Source of the DNA: Bradyrhizobium glycinis
GTDB lineage: Bacteria > Pseudomonadota > Alphaproteobacteria > Rhizobiales > Xanthobacteraceae
Assembly: GCF_016031655.1 (NCBI RefSeq)
Contig: NZ_JACCHQ010000044.1
Coordinates: 1 to 40,590, forward strand
Direction: 5' to 3'
DNA: 40,590 bases
Shown here: piece after piece, positions 1-7,158 of the stretch
Numbering within the stretch: position 1 is the first letter of the stretch
Layout: the number at the start of each line of letters is the position of its first letter
The notes under the pieces: generated by a model
Seen by the model: the letters and a program-made list of their open reading frames with translations, nothing else
Databases searched by the model: none
Told to the model about the DNA's origin: nothing
Program-made: the position numbers and the translations under genes

Positions 1-984
1 GATCGGCTGCATGCGCGTCTTCATGACGCCTTCCTGCAGCTCGGCGGTGACGTTGGAGAGGCGCTGCAACGGCACCTTGAACTCGGTGTCCTCGTTGCGG
101 CGGGAGATCTCCAAGAGCTGGTTGCGGGTCAGGACCAGCTCGGAGACCATGGTCATCAGGTGCTCCAGCGTATCCACGTTGACGCGGATCGACTGGTTGG
201 CGATGCGCTCGCCCTCGCCCGCGCTCTCGTCGGCCATCGACTTCTTCGGCGCGGCCTTCTCCTTGGCGGGCTTTGCGGTTTCCTTCGCAGTTTCCTTGGC
301 AACGGGGGCTTCAGCCGCCGGCGCGGCCTTGACCTCGGCCTTGACCTCGGCCTTGACCTCGGCCTTGGCAACGGACGCGGGCACCGGGGCTTCGATCGCG
401 GTCTCGCGGAAGGCGCGCTCGAGCTCGTCGAGCGAGACCTCGCCTGGACGCAAGGGGCGCTCCAGGGTCTGCTCGACCAGCGTGCCCATGGTCATCGCCT
501 TGGCGGGCGCAGCGGCCGGGGCTTCCGGTGCCAGCGGCGGCGCATCGGTCACGGGAACTGAGCTACCAGCGGCCGGCATCGGCTGCGCCGAGCCTGACAT
601 CGCCGCCATGCCCTGCTCGACCATCGCCTCCAGCTTGTCGATGAGATCGCGGTCGTTCCCCTCCGGCTCGGCTTCAGTTGCCTCCAGCCCAGCCAAAATC
701 TCCTTGATGCGGTCGATCGAGGACAGGATCACCGTCACCGCCTCGGCGGTGACCGGCATGCCGTCGCGGAACTTGCCCATCAGGGTCTCGCCGGCATGCG
801 CCAGCGCTTCCAGCCGCGGCAGGCCGAGGAAGCCGCAGGTGCCCTTGATGGTGTGGACCAGGCGGAAGATGTTATCCAGGATCTTGGCGTTGTTCGGCTC
901 CTGCTCGAACTTCACCAGCTGATTGTTCACGGTGTCCAGGCTCTCGCTGGTCTCCGTCAGAAACTCCCGCAACAGATCATCCAT
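1..984 (-). CDS. cheA: Chemotaxis histidine kinase CheA, N-terminal part (runs off the window)
   Basis: Reading starts at the ATG whose complement is at 982-984 and stays open for 328 codons to the window edge, so the kinase core and CheW-like domain lie outside. The protein opens with a P1/Hpt domain (about residues 1-105) containing the phosphorylation motif LVHTIKGTCGFLGL, with His44 as the expected phospho-acceptor. An acidic, Ala/Pro-rich linker follows, including a lysine-rich stretch with KAEV repeats. Near the edge the segment NQSIRVNVDTLEHLMTMVSE begins the P3 dimerisation domain, and LQEGVMKTRMQPI leads on from it. CheA passes phosphate from chemoreceptor complexes to CheY and CheB in the cytoplasm. 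A palindromic operator candidate lies about 120 bases upstream (1103-1116). Family assignment is secure; which flagellar or non-flagellar pathway it serves cannot be told from here. Confidence 0.95.
   Translation of the reverse strand, partial: MDDLLREFLTETSESLDTVNNQLVKFEQEPNNAKILDNIFRLVHTIKGTCGFLGLPRLEALAHAGETLMGKFRDGMPVTAEAVTVILSSIDRIKEILAGLEATEAEPEGNDRDLIDKLEAMVEQGMAAMSGSAQPMPAAGSSVPVTDAPPLAPEAPAAAPAKAMTMGTLVEQTLERPLRPGEVSLDELERAFRETAIEAPVPASVAKAEVKAEVKAEVKAAPAAEAPVAKETAKETAKPAKEKAAPKKSMADESAGEGERIANQSIRVNVDTLEHLMTMVSELVLTRNQLLEISRRNEDTEFKVPLQRLSNVTAELQEGVMKTRMQPI
325..366 (-). repeat. 12-bp tandem repeat inside the cheA linker
   Basis: Three perfect copies of GGCCTTGACCTC plus a half copy. 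Twelve bases keep the reading frame, and on the coding strand each unit encodes Glu-Val-Lys-Ala. The repeat lies in the unstructured linker after the P1/P2 region, where length changes are normally tolerated. Confidence 0.9.
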
Positions 985-1399
985 GAGCTACGCCTTACTG
1001 ACCTGGACCTAAACTCGACGCCTGAACCACTCTTGGCACGGGACGGACGCTCCTATCCTGGATTGTAGATATCCCCTTTCACAGTCCCGTTAATTTCATC
1101 CTCCGTGCTACTACGGATATTGAAGAGAAGTTTGCGGTTCTGCTGCATGCTGCGCCGCTTTTCGGCAAAACCGCCTCCGCGCCGCAACGGAGCAAGCCGC
1201 GCGGTAAACGCGCCGCTAATGGCGCAACGAGGCGTGTGAGAAAGTCCTGCTCGCGAAGACCGATAGAGCCGGCCGGCTGGCGGTTGGGACGAGCCGCCCG
1301 CAGCCGGCGGCGCTCTCGTTGCGCGTTCGCGCGCGGTGCCGCGATCCACGCTCGAGGTAAACGAAGCGTTACCCCGCGGCCGAAGCGGCTCGTGCCGCG
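985..1399. other. Intergenic region upstream of cheA
   Basis: About 415 bases between the cheA start and the end of the broken response regulator. The only clear element is the inverted repeat at 1103-1116. A 30-codon minus-strand reading frame ends at 1053, but nothing supports it as a gene. No tRNA or terminator was recognised. Confidence 0.5.
1103..1116. promoter_or_regulatory. Candidate operator CCGTGCTACTACGG upstream of cheA
   Basis: Inverted repeat CCGTR-N4-TACGG, extended by one pairing base on each side (T...A). It matches sites at 4050-4063 and 5107-5120. It lies 119 bases upstream of the cheA start and also between cheA and the relic regulator. The right half is perfect and the left half has G in place of A. 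The dyad form fits a dimeric helix-turn-helix protein, and the nearby LuxR-type regulator is the obvious candidate by inference. Confidence 0.55.
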
Positions 1400-1790
1400 C
1401 TAACCGAGCTGCACGGCCGTGGCAATGTCGGAGCGGGGGCGATGCTCTGCCAGGCAATCGTTGATGGCGGCGAGCAGTGCGTGCGGCGTGACGGCTTGCG
1501 GAGACAGCGCGCGGCGCCGAGCTCGAGCGCCATCCGCAGGAAAATCGGGCGAGATCTGCGAACGCATAGCCGGACATCGCGATCAGCGGAATGACTGGCG
1601 CCTGCTGGTGGAAAATCCGGATCGATTCGAACCCGCGCATGTGCGGCATGAAGATGTCGACGATCATCAAATCGAATTGCTTGTGCTCGAGCGCGCGCAG
1701 TCCGGCTTCACCGCCCTCGGCGATCGTCACCCTGCCCTCCAACGAGTATATAGACGACGCCACAACCTTCGGATTAGTATTTTCGCGCCG
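1400..1790 (-). pseudogene. Broken response regulator receiver domain
   Basis: Minus-strand sequence encodes a recognisable receiver domain, but in three reading frames. The first frame gives a segment with the phospho-site motif FDLMIVDIFMPHMRGFE and then PLIAMSGYAFAD. After a shift near a TTTT run (about 1551-1557) a second frame gives LRMALELGAARCLRKP. After the loss of one base near 1489 a third frame gives TPHALLAAINDCLAEHRP and ends at a stop at 1400. The amino end with the paired acidic residues of the first strand cannot be found. The gene is therefore truncated and at least doubly frameshifted. Sequencing error could explain one shift but hardly all defects. Confidence 0.75.
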
Positions 1791-1850
1791 TGCAAATGAG
1801 TAACGAAGCTGCCGCGCCGAGCGTCCATCGAACCCGCCGGATTGACCTGC

Positions 1851-2561
1851 ATGACCGTGAGCGGCCACCCGCCCAACCAGCTGCTGCAACTGCTTGATAC
1901 GGCGGATTTCAATCTGCTGAGCCCGCACCTTGCGACGGTTGAAATGGTCAGCAAATCTGTCGTGGGCGAGGTCGGCACTGCGCCGAGACATGTCTACTTC
2001 CCGCATAGTGGATCCGTTTCGATCAGGGTGAGCCTGTTTGAAGGACAGACGATCGAAATTGCGATGCTGGGCCGCGACAGCGTCGTGAGGGCCGGTGCGG
2101 CCCTTGCCGACGTTATCTCGCCGATGGACGCGGTTGTGCTGTTCCCAGGCGTGGCTTCCGCGCTCGAAATCGGGGTTTTCCGCGCAGTTGCGACGGCAAG
2201 CGCACGCTTTCGCAAGCTGATGGTCCGCCACGAGCAGGTCATGCTCGCGCATGTGCAGCAATCGCTGCTCTGCAATACGTTGCATCCGGTCGAGGCGCGG
2301 CTCGCGCGCTGGCTGCTTCGCGCCAACGACCTGTCCGACGGACAAATCCTGCCGCTGACCCAGGAGGCGCTGGCGCAGATGATCGGCGTCCGCCGCAACG
2401 CAATCTCGCTGGTCGCGCATGCGCTGCAGCGGGCCGGCATCATTCGCTACAGCCGCGGCCAGATCGAGATCGTCGATCCCAAGGCGCTGCTGGCGACGTC
2501 CTGCGGCTGCTATTCGTCGGTGAAGGCCCATCACCTGCGCCTGATGGGAGCCGCGGCGTGA
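1851..2561 (+). CDS. Crp/Fnr family transcriptional regulator (first of a tandem pair)
   Basis: A 236-residue regulator. Residues about 15-125 form the cyclic-nucleotide-binding-like beta barrel, including VYFPHSGSVSIRV and EIAMLGRDSVV. A long dimer helix follows, then a winged helix-turn-helix with the motif LTQEALAQMIGVRRNAISLV. The tail contains a Cys-Gly-Cys pair. The canonical Arg and Ser of the cAMP pocket are not evident and there is no Fnr-type N-terminal cysteine cluster, so the effector is unknown. The ATG at 1851 is chosen; a TTG three codons earlier is possible. It is followed 178 bases later by a paralogue on the same strand, probably an old duplication. The recognition helix (RRNAISLVAHAL) differs from that of Crp and Fnr. 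Confidence 0.9.
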   Translation: MTVSGHPPNQLLQLLDTADFNLLSPHLATVEMVSKSVVGEVGTAPRHVYFPHSGSVSIRVSLFEGQTIEIAMLGRDSVVRAGAALADVISPMDAVVLFPGVASALEIGVFRAVATASARFRKLMVRHEQVMLAHVQQSLLCNTLHPVEARLARWLLRANDLSDGQILPLTQEALAQMIGVRRNAISLVAHALQRAGIIRYSRGQIEIVDPKALLATSCGCYSSVKAHHLRLMGAAA

Positions 2562-2739
2562 CGGGAGCACGATGCGATCCCTGTATGCCGACGTGCACGC
2601 AGCGTCGACGCATCGCCAGGGCCGGACAACTTGTCTCAATTGCCAACATATCCCGTCGCGAAGATGATGGAACTTACCCGCGCACGACGTGAATACGGCC
2701 GTTGCGATTCGCAGGTGCAAGGGTACGGAGGAGGCAGCT

Positions 2740-3447
2740 TTGGAAAACAATGCGCGTCCGTCCAACGGTTTCTTGTCCGCATTGTCGGCAGATGATTTTG
2801 AATTGATCCGCCCGCACCTGCGAACCATGGATCTGCCCCCCGGGGCGGTGCTGGTCGAGACCGGCGAGACGCTCAGGCGCGCCTATTTTCCTCACCGCGG
2901 CGTCATCTCGCTGGTGGTTGAACTGGCCAAAGGCGAGCATGTGCAAGTCGCCATGATCGGCCGCGACAGCCTGCTCGGAACGCTTGCCATCATGGGCGAT
3001 GCGCGTGCGTTGAACACCGCCATCGTGCTGGTTCCCGGCGTCGCCTCCGTAGTGGATCTGGACCGCCTGCGCATGGCCGCCGACGAGAGCAGCGCCATGC
3101 GCACGCAGCTCACGCGTCACGGGCTGGCGGTCTACGCCCAGGTGCAGCAGACCGCGGGCTGCAACGCCGCCCATCCGGTGGAGGCGCGGTTGTCGCGCTG
3201 CCTGCTGCACACTCATGACCTGTCGGGCGAGTCGCGTCTGCTGCTGACCCAGGAGACCATGGCCCAGATGATCGGGGCCCGGCGCAACAGCGTATCGCTG
3301 GTCGCCAACTCCCTGCAGCAGGCCAATTTCATCCACTACAGCCGCGGACACATCCAGATCACCAACCTCGACGGGCTGCGCCAGACGGCGTGCGAATGCT
3401 ACGCCGCCGTGAAGGCCCAGTACGACCGGCTGCTCGGCCCGCCCTGA
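2740..3447 (+). CDS. Crp/Fnr family transcriptional regulator (second of a tandem pair)
   Basis: Paralogue of the preceding gene with the same order: a cupin-like sensor domain (AYFPHRGVISLVVE, VQVAMIGRDSLLGT), a dimer helix, a winged helix-turn-helix (LLLTQETMAQMIGARRNSVS) and a Cys-Glu-Cys tail. I start it at TTG 2740 because GGAGGAGG stands five to seven bases before that codon. The length is then 235 residues, matching the neighbour. A GTG at 2689 would add 17 residues with no ribosome site and little similarity to the family. The pair shares core motifs but differs enough that the duplication is not recent. The effector cannot be predicted. Confidence 0.9.
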   Translation: MENNARPSNGFLSALSADDFELIRPHLRTMDLPPGAVLVETGETLRRAYFPHRGVISLVVELAKGEHVQVAMIGRDSLLGTLAIMGDARALNTAIVLVPGVASVVDLDRLRMAADESSAMRTQLTRHGLAVYAQVQQTAGCNAAHPVEARLSRCLLHTHDLSGESRLLLTQETMAQMIGARRNSVSLVANSLQQANFIHYSRGHIQITNLDGLRQTACECYAAVKAQYDRLLGPP

Positions 3448-3545
3448 ACGCCGCGGTCGCTTGGTAAACCGCGGGCTAATGCCGGCCTGCAAACACCGGC
3501 CATCCTGCTACCGGAACTGAAATTCGAAGGAGGTAGACACGCGAC

Positions 3546-3977
3546 ATGCCTCGCGCCGCGACGTGCCGCGCGACAACGAACCGGATCAAGGCAGGCAGGG
3601 CCATGTTTGACGTCAACCTCCCGCTCGCGGAGGCGCTCGATGCCGAACCCGCGCGCGAGCCGCGCGCGTACGAAGCGCTGGTGGCCGAGATCGGCGAGGA
3701 CGGTGCCGGCGAAGTGCGCGGCGTGTTCTGGAGCGAGACCCGCGCGCGCCTGCAATCGTTCCGCACGCTCTCGCCTGCGCAGCACCACGCCAGGATCGCG
3801 CGCGAAGCCCATTCGTTGAAGAGCGCGGCCGGTACGTTCGGCTATCTCAGGCTCGCAGCGCTGGCCCTGCGGCTGGAGAAAACCGTGCAGAACCTCGGCG
3901 AGGCCGAATTCCGCGCGCTCCTGGACCTGATGGACGCGGCCTACGCCGCCGCGCACGCGCAGGAGCCGCAAGGCTAG
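3546..3977 (+). CDS. Orphan Hpt (histidine phosphotransfer) domain protein
   Basis: A 143-residue protein made almost only of an Hpt domain. The motif AREAHSLKSAAGTFGYLRLA contains the phospho-accepting His, followed by an amphipathic helix (ALALRLEKTVQNLGEAEF). Such proteins carry phosphate between two receiver domains in a phosphorelay. No intact kinase or receiver gene is adjacent; the nearest receivers are the broken one at 1.4-1.8 kb and a degenerate one at 7.2 kb. A full AAGGAGGT sits 11 bases before ATG 3546. ATG 3603 starts closer to the conserved part (MFDVNLPLAEAL) and may be the true start, since the first 19 residues look non-conserved. Confidence 0.85.
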   Translation: MPRAATCRATTNRIKAGRAMFDVNLPLAEALDAEPAREPRAYEALVAEIGEDGAGEVRGVFWSETRARLQSFRTLSPAQHHARIAREAHSLKSAAGTFGYLRLAALALRLEKTVQNLGEAEFRALLDLMDAAYAAAHAQEPQG

Positions 3978-4049
3978 CTCGCTGGTGACGCGCCCTCGTC
4001 GCGCGACTTCGCGTGAAAACGCTCCGAACTACCCGCGCGTGCATTCCCG

Positions 4050-4063
4050 CCGTACTTCTACGG
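4050..4063. promoter_or_regulatory. Candidate operator CCGTACTTCTACGG
   Basis: Perfect inverted repeat with 5-bp arms (CCGTA/TACGG) and a 4-base spacer, 66 bases upstream of the 82-residue gene. It is the same dyad as at 1103-1116 and 5107-5120. The position fits a promoter-proximal regulator site. Confidence 0.6.
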
Positions 4064-4128
4064 TTTGCGATTTTCACAGATGGCTAATCATAGCTGGCGA
4101 TAGTCCCGGAAAACCAGGAGGGTTTTCC

Positions 4129-4377
4129 ATGTTCACCTACGAGACCGCAGACCAGAAGGAGGTTCGTCGCTTCCGGATCGCACAGTTCAACGGCCGGATG
4201 GCCACGGTGAAGGCCGGCGAGTCCACCGTGACCGGTTTCGTGCGCTCGGTGCTGGAGCAGGAATCGAGCATGCCTCCCCGCTGGACCATCACGATCATTC
4301 CGAGCGCGCCGAAGGAAGAGATCAAGCCGCTGCGTCCCGTCTCGCGCGCACGTCCGTTCGCCGAAGATTATTTCTGA
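4129..4377 (+). CDS. Conserved-looking 82-residue protein of unknown function
   Basis: Starts at ATG 4129 with a strong AGGAGGG seven bases upstream; the open frame upstream has no such support. The protein is soluble, with no signal or membrane segment. It begins MFTYETADQKEVRRFRIAQF, has a beta-rich middle (GRMATVKAGESTVTGFVRSV), and ends in a basic tail with FAEDYF. I do not recognise the family. It stands alone between the Hpt gene and the convergent LuxR-type regulator. It has its own palindromic site at 4050-4063, shared with that regulator's promoter, so the two are probably controlled together. Confidence 0.75.
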   Translation: MFTYETADQKEVRRFRIAQFNGRMATVKAGESTVTGFVRSVLEQESSMPPRWTITIIPSAPKEEIKPLRPVSRARPFAEDYF

Positions 4378-4440
4378 GCGCCACGGATTTCTAAATTTTC
4401 GGGATCGGCGTCTCGCCCGACGGCGGGCAACCGCCCCGGC

Positions 4441-5058
4441 TCAGTCGATCGAATGCAGCAGCGCCGCACGGACGAGGTCCGCGGTGTTGCGCGCACCGAG
4501 CTTGCGCATCGCCTCGGCGCGATGGCTCTCGAAGGTGCGCGGACTGATTTGCATGCGAAGCGCACCCTGCTTGTTCGAGTAGCCTTCGCTGATCAGCCTC
4601 AGCACCTCGCGCTCGCGCTTGGTCAGCCGCTTCTGGCCCGATGGGCCGAGCAGAGCGGCGCTCGGCGGCCGCGGCGGCTGCAGCACGCGGGCGGCCTTCG
4701 ATTCTGCCTCTTCGGACGGGCTCGGCAAGCCGCCCTTGGGCGGGCCGGCGAGCTGCTTGACCAGGCCGCAAACGCGCTCGGTCTGGGCCAGCGCGTTCTC
4801 CACCACCCGCTGCAAATAGGCGCGATCGCCGGTCGCGGGGACGAGCTGATCGCTGTGATGCTTGATCTCGCCCATGTAGAGCAACAGCGCAGTCAGGGGA
4901 CCGTTGAGCTCGCGGGCAATGGCAGCCGCCATTTCGTCGGCCGCCTTGGCACGCAAGGCGCTCAGGCGGGCGAAATCGGGCTCTTCGGCTAAAGCAGCGC
5001 TGCTTTCGTGCCATGCCGACGGCCGCGAGTCGGTGGCCGTATCATTCTGTGACCCCAT
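4441..5058 (-). CDS. LuxR-type regulator with a His-less histidine-kinase dimerisation domain
   Basis: A 205-residue protein. Residues about 35-105 resemble a HisKA (DHp) domain of the FixL type: the box IARELNGPLTALLLYMGEIK matches the usual A-H-E-L-N-x-P-L form, but the phospho-accepting His is Arg49. A second helix (YLQRVVENALAQTERVCGLV) completes the hairpin. A Pro-rich linker leads to a GerE/LuxR helix-turn-helix (LTKREREVLRLISEGYSN, then ISPRTFESHRAEAMRKLG). There is no receiver domain. The likely role is a DNA-binding dimer held together by a dead DHp domain, perhaps sensing a partner by docking. A palindrome 49 bases upstream (5107-5120) suggests autoregulation. The fold assignment of the N-terminal half is by motif only. 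Confidence 0.85.
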   Translation of the reverse strand: MGSQNDTATDSRPSAWHESSAALAEEPDFARLSALRAKAADEMAAAIARELNGPLTALLLYMGEIKHHSDQLVPATGDRAYLQRVVENALAQTERVCGLVKQLAGPPKGGLPSPSEEAESKAARVLQPPRPPSAALLGPSGQKRLTKREREVLRLISEGYSNKQGALRMQISPRTFESHRAEAMRKLGARNTADLVRAALLHSID

Positions 5059-5393
5059 GTCACTCGTTTAGCGGAACCGGGGCGGGTCTGTGGTTAACTT
5101 TTTGCTCCGTAAGACTACGGTGATTTAGGCCCTTTTACGCTAAAATGATGACTTCGGCACAATTTGTGCTTGCGGGGTACCGCACGCGACCATGCAACGG
5201 TTGAGTTTTTTGCCGAAATCCTGGCTGGGAACGGGAAAAGCTCCTCGGCGAGCGCCTTGCTCCGACATCCGCCCCCCGGATTTTACGGATTAATTAACGG
5301 CGACTTGCTTCTCTAGGGAGGTTGAGAGCGCGCAAATGCCTCCACGCATTGGGCCCGCAAGCCCGCGGGACACGCTGCGAAAGATTGCGTGCC
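5059..5393. other. Divergent promoter region
   Basis: 335 bases between the LuxR-type gene (minus) and the 387-residue gene (plus). It holds the palindrome at 5107-5120 and AT-rich stretches around 5140 and 5280-5300 (ATTAATTAACGG), which may carry the two promoters. No convincing -35/-10 pair was identified. Confidence 0.5.
5107..5120. promoter_or_regulatory. Candidate operator CCGTAAGACTACGG upstream of the LuxR-type gene
   Basis: Perfect 5-bp inverted repeat with a 4-base spacer, 49 bases before the start of the LuxR-type regulator. The position is that of a promoter-overlapping site, consistent with autoregulation. It is the third copy of the dyad in 4 kb, always outside genes. Confidence 0.6.
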
Positions 5394-6557
5394 ATGGACG
5401 AGATCGACCGGCTGTCGGAATTTCTGCAGAGGCTGACGCCGCTGTCGCGCAGCTGTCTGCTCAGCGAGCTCGAACGGCTCGAGCTGTGCGGCATCGACAT
5501 GCCGGGTTCGGCCGACATCCAGGCCCGCTTGCGCGCCGAATTCCGCAAGGACGGATCGACCCAGGCGCGCGCCACCAGCCCGTCGCGCTATTTCTTCGCG
5601 CCGCTCGAGCTGCTGCTGATCGATGGCGCGCCCGAGCATGCCAATATGGGGCGGATCTCGCGCAATACTCTCACGCCCATCTGGGAATGGATCTGCCGCG
5701 ACCTGCTGCCGACGATGGCGCGCGACTACATCAAGGCAATCAGCGACCAGGTCGCGGCCAACAACCCGAGGGAAGTCCAGAAGATCGCCTCGACCTTCCA
5801 GATCAAGGTCGTCAAGGTCCTCGAGAGCACCCTCGCCTCGCCCGAGAGCGCCGAATCCGCACGCGCCAAGCTCGGGCAATATACGGCCTCGCGCACTGCC
5901 TTCGATGACGTCGTGAAGATGCTGCACGTGTTGCGCGCCGGCGATGCGCTACCGAAGTTCAGCGAGAAGCTGCCCGAGAAGATCGCGAAGTTCGACGACG
6001 GCCAGGTCGCCCAGATCACCGTGCAGCTCGACGCCTTCAAGAAGGCCCATCCCCAGGCGCTGCCCTTCGCGCTGACGCTGGTGGCGCGACGCCTGAAGAC
6101 GCCCTGGCAATTGGTGCGGCTTGCCACCAGGGTCGCTGAGAGCAAGGCCGCCGCAGACGTCGCCGCCACCCCCTATGCCTTGGTCGTTCCCATGGTCCTC
6201 GACCGGCTCGACGACAAGCGCCTCGCGCTTCGTGTCGCACTCCGGCACAACCGGGTCCTGATCGCCCGCGACCTGCTCGCCGAAATCTATGACACCGAAT
6301 ATGCGCTCAAGGTCCGCATCGACGGCATCGAGCAATGCGAATGGGGCGCTCGCCTCCAGCAATTGATGGACGCGATCGCGGCGCTTGTCTCCGCCGAGGT
6401 GAGCCGCTTCCCTGCCAATGTCGGCCACATTCTCGGCTCGCGGCGGCTGCGCAGCCACGATACGCTCGGCGGCAAGCTGACCTATCTGGCCTGGAAGGGA
6501 CGCGACGCGATGCAGGACGGTGCAGCGGCGTTCCGCAAATTGATCGGGCAAACCTAG
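5394..6557 (+). CDS. Conserved-looking protein of unknown function, 387 residues
   Basis: Starts at ATG 5394 (MDEIDRLSEFLQRLTPLSRS). It is rich in helix-forming residues throughout, with no signal peptide and no membrane span, and reads as a soluble cytoplasmic alpha-helical protein. I recognise no catalytic motif. Notable segments are NTLTPIWEWICRDLLPTMAR (about 105-125) and a region of Leu/Arg-rich helices near 275-305 (VLDRLDDKRLALRVALRHNR). Its transcript would start from the divergent region shared with the LuxR-type regulator, so the two may be functionally linked. An open frame extends upstream to 5322 but lacks a good ribosome site. Confidence 0.8.
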   Translation: MDEIDRLSEFLQRLTPLSRSCLLSELERLELCGIDMPGSADIQARLRAEFRKDGSTQARATSPSRYFFAPLELLLIDGAPEHANMGRISRNTLTPIWEWICRDLLPTMARDYIKAISDQVAANNPREVQKIASTFQIKVVKVLESTLASPESAESARAKLGQYTASRTAFDDVVKMLHVLRAGDALPKFSEKLPEKIAKFDDGQVAQITVQLDAFKKAHPQALPFALTLVARRLKTPWQLVRLATRVAESKAAADVAATPYALVVPMVLDRLDDKRLALRVALRHNRVLIARDLLAEIYDTEYALKVRIDGIEQCEWGARLQQLMDAIAALVSAEVSRFPANVGHILGSRRLRSHDTLGGKLTYLAWKGRDAMQDGAAAFRKLIGQT

Positions 6558-7158
6558 ATCCGGTTCGGCCGCGAAAAGCCCCGATGCGCCGCGCGGCTAA
6601 CGCGGCAGACACAGGAAGCGATCCATGAATCGCCCTGACAGCACCAACCTGAACCACCAATAGATCATTCGCCGCATCGACATAGCTGTAGCCCTCGACA
6701 GCCCTCCACCGGCTCGGGGGGACGTTTAGCGCGAGTGCGGCAACGCGCGTGTGATGTGCTTCACATTTGTGGCCGCTAACCCGGACCCGTTGTCGCAGAA
6801 CCGTCACGCGCGAAAGGCCGCGATGCGCGCATCGCGGGAAGGCGCGAGATGAAAGCCGCCGCCGATTAACGCTGCGCCGGCTTCATCGCCGCCTCGGAGC
6901 AACCGCGCGCGTGCATCCTTCGACGCCGTCGAGCGGCAAGTCGCGCGCCAAGTACGCGCGGAGGCATTTCACCTGCAACAACCGGCGCTGCGCATGTGGT
7001 GCTCGGGTATGCGAATTCTTTTCGAAGATTCTGTCGACAAATTAGCTCGAATTGCAGGGCTTAACGTTACTCAGATAATTCAAGAACGATGTGAAGGTCT
7101 CCTTATTTGAACCCACGCTCCGCGTTTATGAAACCGTCACGGAACGGGAGTGGTGTAG
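6558..7158. other. Long region without a recognised gene
   Basis: 601 bases. It contains a 12-codon frame (6625-6663, MNRPDSTNLNHQ) preceded by AGGAAG, and a perfect TGTGA-N6-TCACA palindrome at 6750-6765. A more AT-rich 5' leader (about 7000-7158) precedes the REC-EAL gene. A 92-codon plus-strand frame (6767-7045) shows no domain and is probably chance. A small RNA or peptide is possible but not shown. Confidence 0.5.
6750..6765. promoter_or_regulatory. Perfect Crp-type palindrome TGTGA-N6-TCACA
   Basis: TGTGATGTGCTTCACA matches the classical Crp consensus in all ten arm positions. It lies 394 bases upstream of the REC-EAL start and 193 bases after the preceding gene, so it could serve an unseen transcript in this gap. 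Whether either Crp/Fnr protein of this window binds it is unknown; their recognition helices lack the Arg-Glu pair that Crp uses. Confidence 0.45.

Noticed and set aside
1053..1148. Thirty-codon minus-strand frame (MQQNRKLLFNIRSS start) between cheA and the relic
   Set aside because: No ribosome site, and it spans the palindromic operator candidate, so a coding role is unlikely.
1053..2828. Long minus-strand frame of 591 codons opposite the first Crp/Fnr gene
   Set aside because: Only the receiver-like part (about 1560-1790) has homology. The rest is antisense to a clear Crp/Fnr gene and reads as low-complexity Arg/Ala-rich sequence.
6767..7045. 92-codon plus-strand frame in the long gap
   Set aside because: Arg/Cys-rich random-looking product with no ribosome site or family.
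7052..7078. CtrA-like site around TTAACGTTAC upstream of the REC-EAL gene
   Set aside because: The two half-sites are not spaced by the required seven bases.
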